A stretch of 64,000 nt of DNA from Solen grandis (Eukaryota > Mollusca > Bivalvia > Adapedonta > Solenidae), in NCBI GenBank assembly GCA_021229015.1, contig CM037792.1, positions 37,383,398-37,447,397 on the forward strand, written 5' to 3'. The notes under the pieces were generated by a model. That model did no database searches. It saw only the letters and a program-made list of their open reading frames with translations, and was not told the DNA's origin. A program made the position numbers and the translations under genes. Positions 60,189 through 64,000 of the stretch are shown piece after piece. The stretch's first letter is position 1, and each line of letters opens with the position of its first letter.

Positions 60189-60670
60189 GGTGTATCTAGA
60201 ATGGTGAAAATTATGTTGGATAATCTGTCTGTTTATCTATAGACAACAGTGTAATCATATACTAAGTTCTTCTTATAAACATTCACAGATTGCGAAGACA
60301 TGCTATCAGGAGATATTCTATTAATAATATACAGGTCCTGATGCTATTAAGCTGATTATGTGCATATCTATGCGTTATATGTGTTTTCATATGCATGGCC
60401 AGTCCTTCTATAGTTCCATCAATGAGCCATGCCATTTTTTTTCTTTTTTTTTTTGATAACGGTTGCCTCTGCTGTAGGGGATAGCACCAAACCGAAAATA
60501 GAGCGATATATACGGGTATACACATGTGGACTACAACATATGACACAAATTGATACTTAATTAAACACATAATAAATTGGATCTACTTATACTTGATCAT
60601 ATGATGACCTATTTATATGTAGAATACTAAATCTCAGTTACCTCTCCAGCTCCTAATTCAGTCACGTGAT
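60189..60670. other. 5' flank of NHR-CARD gene
   Basis: AT-rich; a poly-T run at 60437-60453. No clear core promoter element could be picked out. Confidence 0.4.
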
Positions 60671-60678
60671 TCTGTAAA

Positions 60679-61180
60679 CCCAGTTACTATAGCTGCATTA
60701 CCTTTTTCAGCCACTTATCCAGTTGCTACCTTTAGGAACCCAGTTACTATAGCTGCATTACCTTTTTAAGCCACTTATCCAGTTGCTACCTTTAGGAACC
60801 CAGTTACTATAGCTGCATTACCTTTTTCAGCCACTTATCCAGTTGCTACCTTTAGGAACCCAGTTACTATAGCTGCATTACCTTTTTTAGCCACTTATCC
60901 AGTTGCTACCTTTAGGAACCCAGTTACTATAGCTGCATTACCTTTTTAAGCCACTTATCCAGTTGCTACCTTTAGGAACCCAGTTACTATAGCGCATTAC
61001 CTTTTTTAAGCCACTTATCCAGTTGCTACCTTTAGGAACCCAGTTACTATAGCTGCATTACCTTTTTAGCCACTTATCCAGTTGCTACCTTTAGGAACCC
61101 AGTTACTATAGCTGCATTACCTTTTTCAGCCACTTATCCAGTTGCTACCTTTAGGAACCCAGTTACTATAGCTGCATTAC
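60679..61180. repeat. 60-bp minisatellite
   Basis: About eight units of 60 bp starting ccagttactatagctgcatt and containing agccacttatccagttgcta. Variation is mostly in the T run (cttttt(c/a/t)ag). Degraded units extend left to about 60640 and right to about 61290. It lies about 0.5 kb upstream of the first NHR-CARD exon found. Confidence 0.95.
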
Positions 61181-61304
61181 AAGTCCTTGCTTATTCAGCT
61201 ACTAATATAGCCACCATTCAACTACTTTCTGAGCTACAAAACAAGTCACTACCTAATGGAAACCCAGTTATTATATCAGCTGACCTACACGGTCACCGAA
61301 TTGC

Positions 61305-61568
61305 TACAGCGTCCACTTCCGGAGCGGCAGGTCGTGGATTTGATCCCCGACGTCGTTGATGATGGTACTAGTGTAGCTCCCTTGCTTGGCATTCAACATA
61401 AATACAAGGCAATCCCAGGACTGGTTGGCCCGGTGTCAGGATAATATGACTGGGTGCGGTTACGGGTATCATGCCACATGTCTACAGTTTGATACTGCAG
61501 TTTGGCAGCACTAGTCAATATAGTCTTCGTATGATTGAAATACTGTCGTTAAACCTAACAAACAGACA
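61305..61568 (+). mobile_element. SINE-B copy
   Basis: Head 'tccggagcggcaggtcgtgg' with a B-box-like remnant, 'gtagctcccttgcttggcat', 'gtgactgggt'-type block, 'atcatgccacatgtctacag', tail cgttaaacctaacaaaca. Confidence 0.8.
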
Positions 61569-62029
61569 GGCTATATACAGACATAGTTTTCTATACACGA
61601 TTTACAATGGTTTACTTCCTGGTTTAAACCCGGTTTAATCAGGGTGGTTTTTCAACTCGTTTGATTTTAGCAATAGGATGTCTCAAGTTTTGTTTATTTT
61701 CAACCTCTATAGTAACTGCATAATTATTTGAGATTTAGATTTTGTTTATGCCCGTATCGTAGATTTGTGCGACTTAAAAGTGTTACTTTCCTGGGTTAAA
61801 CCCCGTCGGATCATTTTCATGTTTTATAATTCGATTATTTGTATTGAATGATTGCCCTTTTCCCTAATAGCAACTGGTTAGCAACTGTGTAATCATTTGA
61901 GTTGTATTTCCATCTCTCCGTCCTTTACAAATTAGTTATTCATATACGTATTTCTATGAAAAACGAATGCTCGGCCCTCACGGTAAAACGATATAATAGC
62001 TACAAGATCCATTTGATGTGGAATTCAAA

Positions 62030-63130
62030 ATTTCGATCTACTTGACTTTCTCCTTTACTGTTCCAGGTCATGCTAACAATAGGACTCTCAGTCCTTTGAT
62101 TAAAATACGTTTTCCTGATATGTTCATATGCTGGACATACAATGATAAAGTGAAATTCATCCTACATACCCCTGGCATTACAGATTGCACAGTATCTATA
62201 AACTCTTTCAATTCTTTTCTGACTGTAACTGCCTGTTTCAATTCTTAATTTAAATGAAGACAATCTTGATCTAGTTAAAGAAGATCTAAATTTACTTGAT
62301 ATAATATCTAAGTGTATATTGTTCTTCATCGAAGTCTAATTTAAAACATGTATAAGTACATAAAGTATTACAATTTCTCATAACTTGAAACCAGTATTGT
62401 TTAAATGCATCTTTCACCCTGGACTGAGATAAAATATGGACATTTGTGTTCAATACAATGTGGATTTCTCCAAACATGAGAAAATCCATAACTGTCTAAC
62501 AATAATTGCGCACTGAATGTCCATTTCTTTTTTCTGTCACTAGCTGTTTCAGAAAGACTCCTATACAAAGCAGTAATGAGTATATGATTTGAAGACAAAC
62601 TTTTTCACCTGAATCTACTAGTATTTATGAACAAATATGTCTAATTCAACATAAATTTCCATGTTACTTGTTGCAATCGTCACATTTAAAATCGTTTTAT
62701 AAAATTTTAGATGCACACGTTCAATTAAATTTAGATTCCCCGAAAACAGTCCCCAAACCCCCCACTTCTCATTACGCAATAAAGTACCACGATTTCTAAA
62801 CACCATAACTTGAGTTTTTTTATCCCCACTTATCACTTTCAAAAGATCTAATCTACATTACATTTCCTCGGGGTTTTAATAATGGCAAAATAAAAGTTAC
62901 ATCTCGATTGAAAAAGAACTGGCAGCTTCATTTTGTAAAATTCGATGAATAGAGCAAATTAAATCGACGAAATAACCTCGCCTTGTTTAGATCCGATAGT
63001 ACAATTAAAATACTCAGAAAATGAGTTACATCCTTTCACAAAAGACTTAATCTGAGAATACATATCTTTCACTATTCTTAGCATTTTACCTTCAATACCT
63101 TATTTATACAATTCAAACCACAACGTATTT
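62030..63130 (-). mobile_element. decayed LINE, 3' half, minus strand
   Basis: In minus-strand order: LWFELYK, then GIEGKMLRIVKDMYSQIKSF and 'FNCTIGSKQGEVISS' (RT block with G-x-x-Q-G) at 63125-62970. 'NLIERVHLKFYKTILNV' lies near 62700. 'LLLDSYGFSHVWRNP' lies near 62480. The C-terminal 'ERVYRYCAICNA' and 'EFHFIIVCPAY' (C-x-x-C...H...C finger) lie near 62230-62110. Stops and frameshifts disable it. It shares the IERxHLKF and HF-x-x-x-CP blocks with the 8-10.5 kb LINE, so both belong to one family. Confidence 0.82.
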
Positions 63131-63707
63131 CAAAAAACAAGAAGACAATTTATAAACTCCGTATACTTAAAACTTGGGGAGAAATAAGTCTTTTTGAAAG
63201 GCATATATGTTAAACTTAGTCCTGTTAAATGGTGTGGTAAGAGAGGTGCTTAGAATTGCTATTTTTCTACCATGAGTAAATGTGTCGATACTTTTGTGCA
63301 GAATAGACAGAAATTGTGACAAAATGTGGTTGTATTGTGTCTTATGCTTTTCAAAACATGGGAAGGCCGTGTTATTGATATACAAAGATATCCAAAAGAC
63401 CCGACTAAAAATTACATATGTCGGGTCTTCCGGATACTTGTGCAAATAGATATATGTTCAACATAGATATATTGACAAACTATAAGATACATAGCAGATG
63501 ATAATAAATGGGAAAATATACATTAAACTCTTATTTCCATCAGTGTCTCTTCAACTATATATCGAACCCAGTTTGCATTGAGATACCATATGTAATACTT
63601 AGTATTGTCTTACTATATGACAAATATAAAAGTAAATGCGATTATGTTGATCTCCTCCCCACCCCCTTCTCTCTCTCTGTCTCTCTCTCTGTCCGTCTGT
63701 GTGTGTG

Positions 63708-63757
<50 letters not shown>

Positions 63758-64000
63758 GAGGGAAAGAGAAAGAGTAAAAGTCTATATGTATTTAAAATAT
63801 AATGTAACTAGTTAAATATCAAAGTAAATCCGAAAGAAAAATAATTAATTAAAATATTGCAAAATATTTGAATTGCTGATCTTTACCTTGAGTATAAGAT
63901 ACATATTTTATATTTATATTTAAAATAATAAATTGTTGTAAATCATATTAATATACCAAACATCTGAATCCAGTATCTTGACTGTTATTTAAAGGGGTCC
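63131..64000. other. AT-rich stretch with a hairpin and microsatellites
   Basis: An imperfect 16-bp inverted repeat (63390-63405 and 63420-63435, core agacccgac/gtcgggtct) with a 14-nt loop; (CT)n at 63668-63692 and (TA)n at 63714-63752. No gene supported. Confidence 0.6.

Overview
The window is AT-rich, gene-sparse animal nuclear DNA, most likely from a marine bivalve mollusc. Coding sequence is split into short exons by GT-AG introns. Between the exons lie tRNA-derived SINEs, decayed LINEs, short inverted-repeat elements, elements with central tandem arrays that resemble bivalve 'pearl' repeats, minisatellites and microsatellites. There are no bacterial-type operons, rRNA genes or CRISPR arrays. 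The organism call is an inference from repeat style and gene structure.

Three protein-coding genes can be supported. (1) On the plus strand, two exons (28147-28336 and 30133-32765) join in phase. They encode the last membrane helix and an 877-residue cytoplasmic tail of a class-A-like orphan receptor, tentatively of the GPR153/GPR162 type; its 5' exons were not found. (2) On the minus strand, 46007 down to 36611, is a complete eight-exon SCO1-type gene (311 codons) for mitochondrial copper delivery to cytochrome c oxidase. All seven splice junctions keep frame, and the CxxxC and distal His ligands are present. (3) On the minus strand, 60188 down to 56986, is a four-exon gene of 443 codons whose product reads as two Neuralized-type (NHR) domains followed by a C-terminal CARD-like domain. 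This is the most unusual gene in the window and may be an innate-immune or ubiquitin-pathway adaptor.

Layout: 1-330, a 29-bp minisatellite; 330-8000, mostly featureless with one SINE; 8000-10530, a decayed LINE; 13.4-13.8 kb, a 5-bp-register array; 15.3 kb, a small foldback-ended element; 20.7-22.84 kb, two long repeats with internal tandem arrays; 24.65-25.2 kb, a SINE abutting a minisatellite; 28.1-33.3 kb, the receptor gene with a 14-bp minisatellite in its intron; 35-50.4 kb, the SCO1 gene and flanks, carrying five copies of a TTAA-flanked MITE; 48.2 kb, a 100-N assembly gap; 48.4-52.8 kb, SINEs; 53.77-55.49 kb, a roughly 50-bp satellite; 57-60.2 kb, the NHR-CARD gene; 60.7-61.2 kb, a 60-bp minisatellite upstream of it; 62.0-63.1 kb, a second decayed LINE on the minus strand.

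The three genes do not form a pathway. The receptor and SCO1 genes converge tail to tail, and SCO1 and the NHR-CARD gene lie on the same strand about 11 kb apart, separated by the satellite and SINEs.
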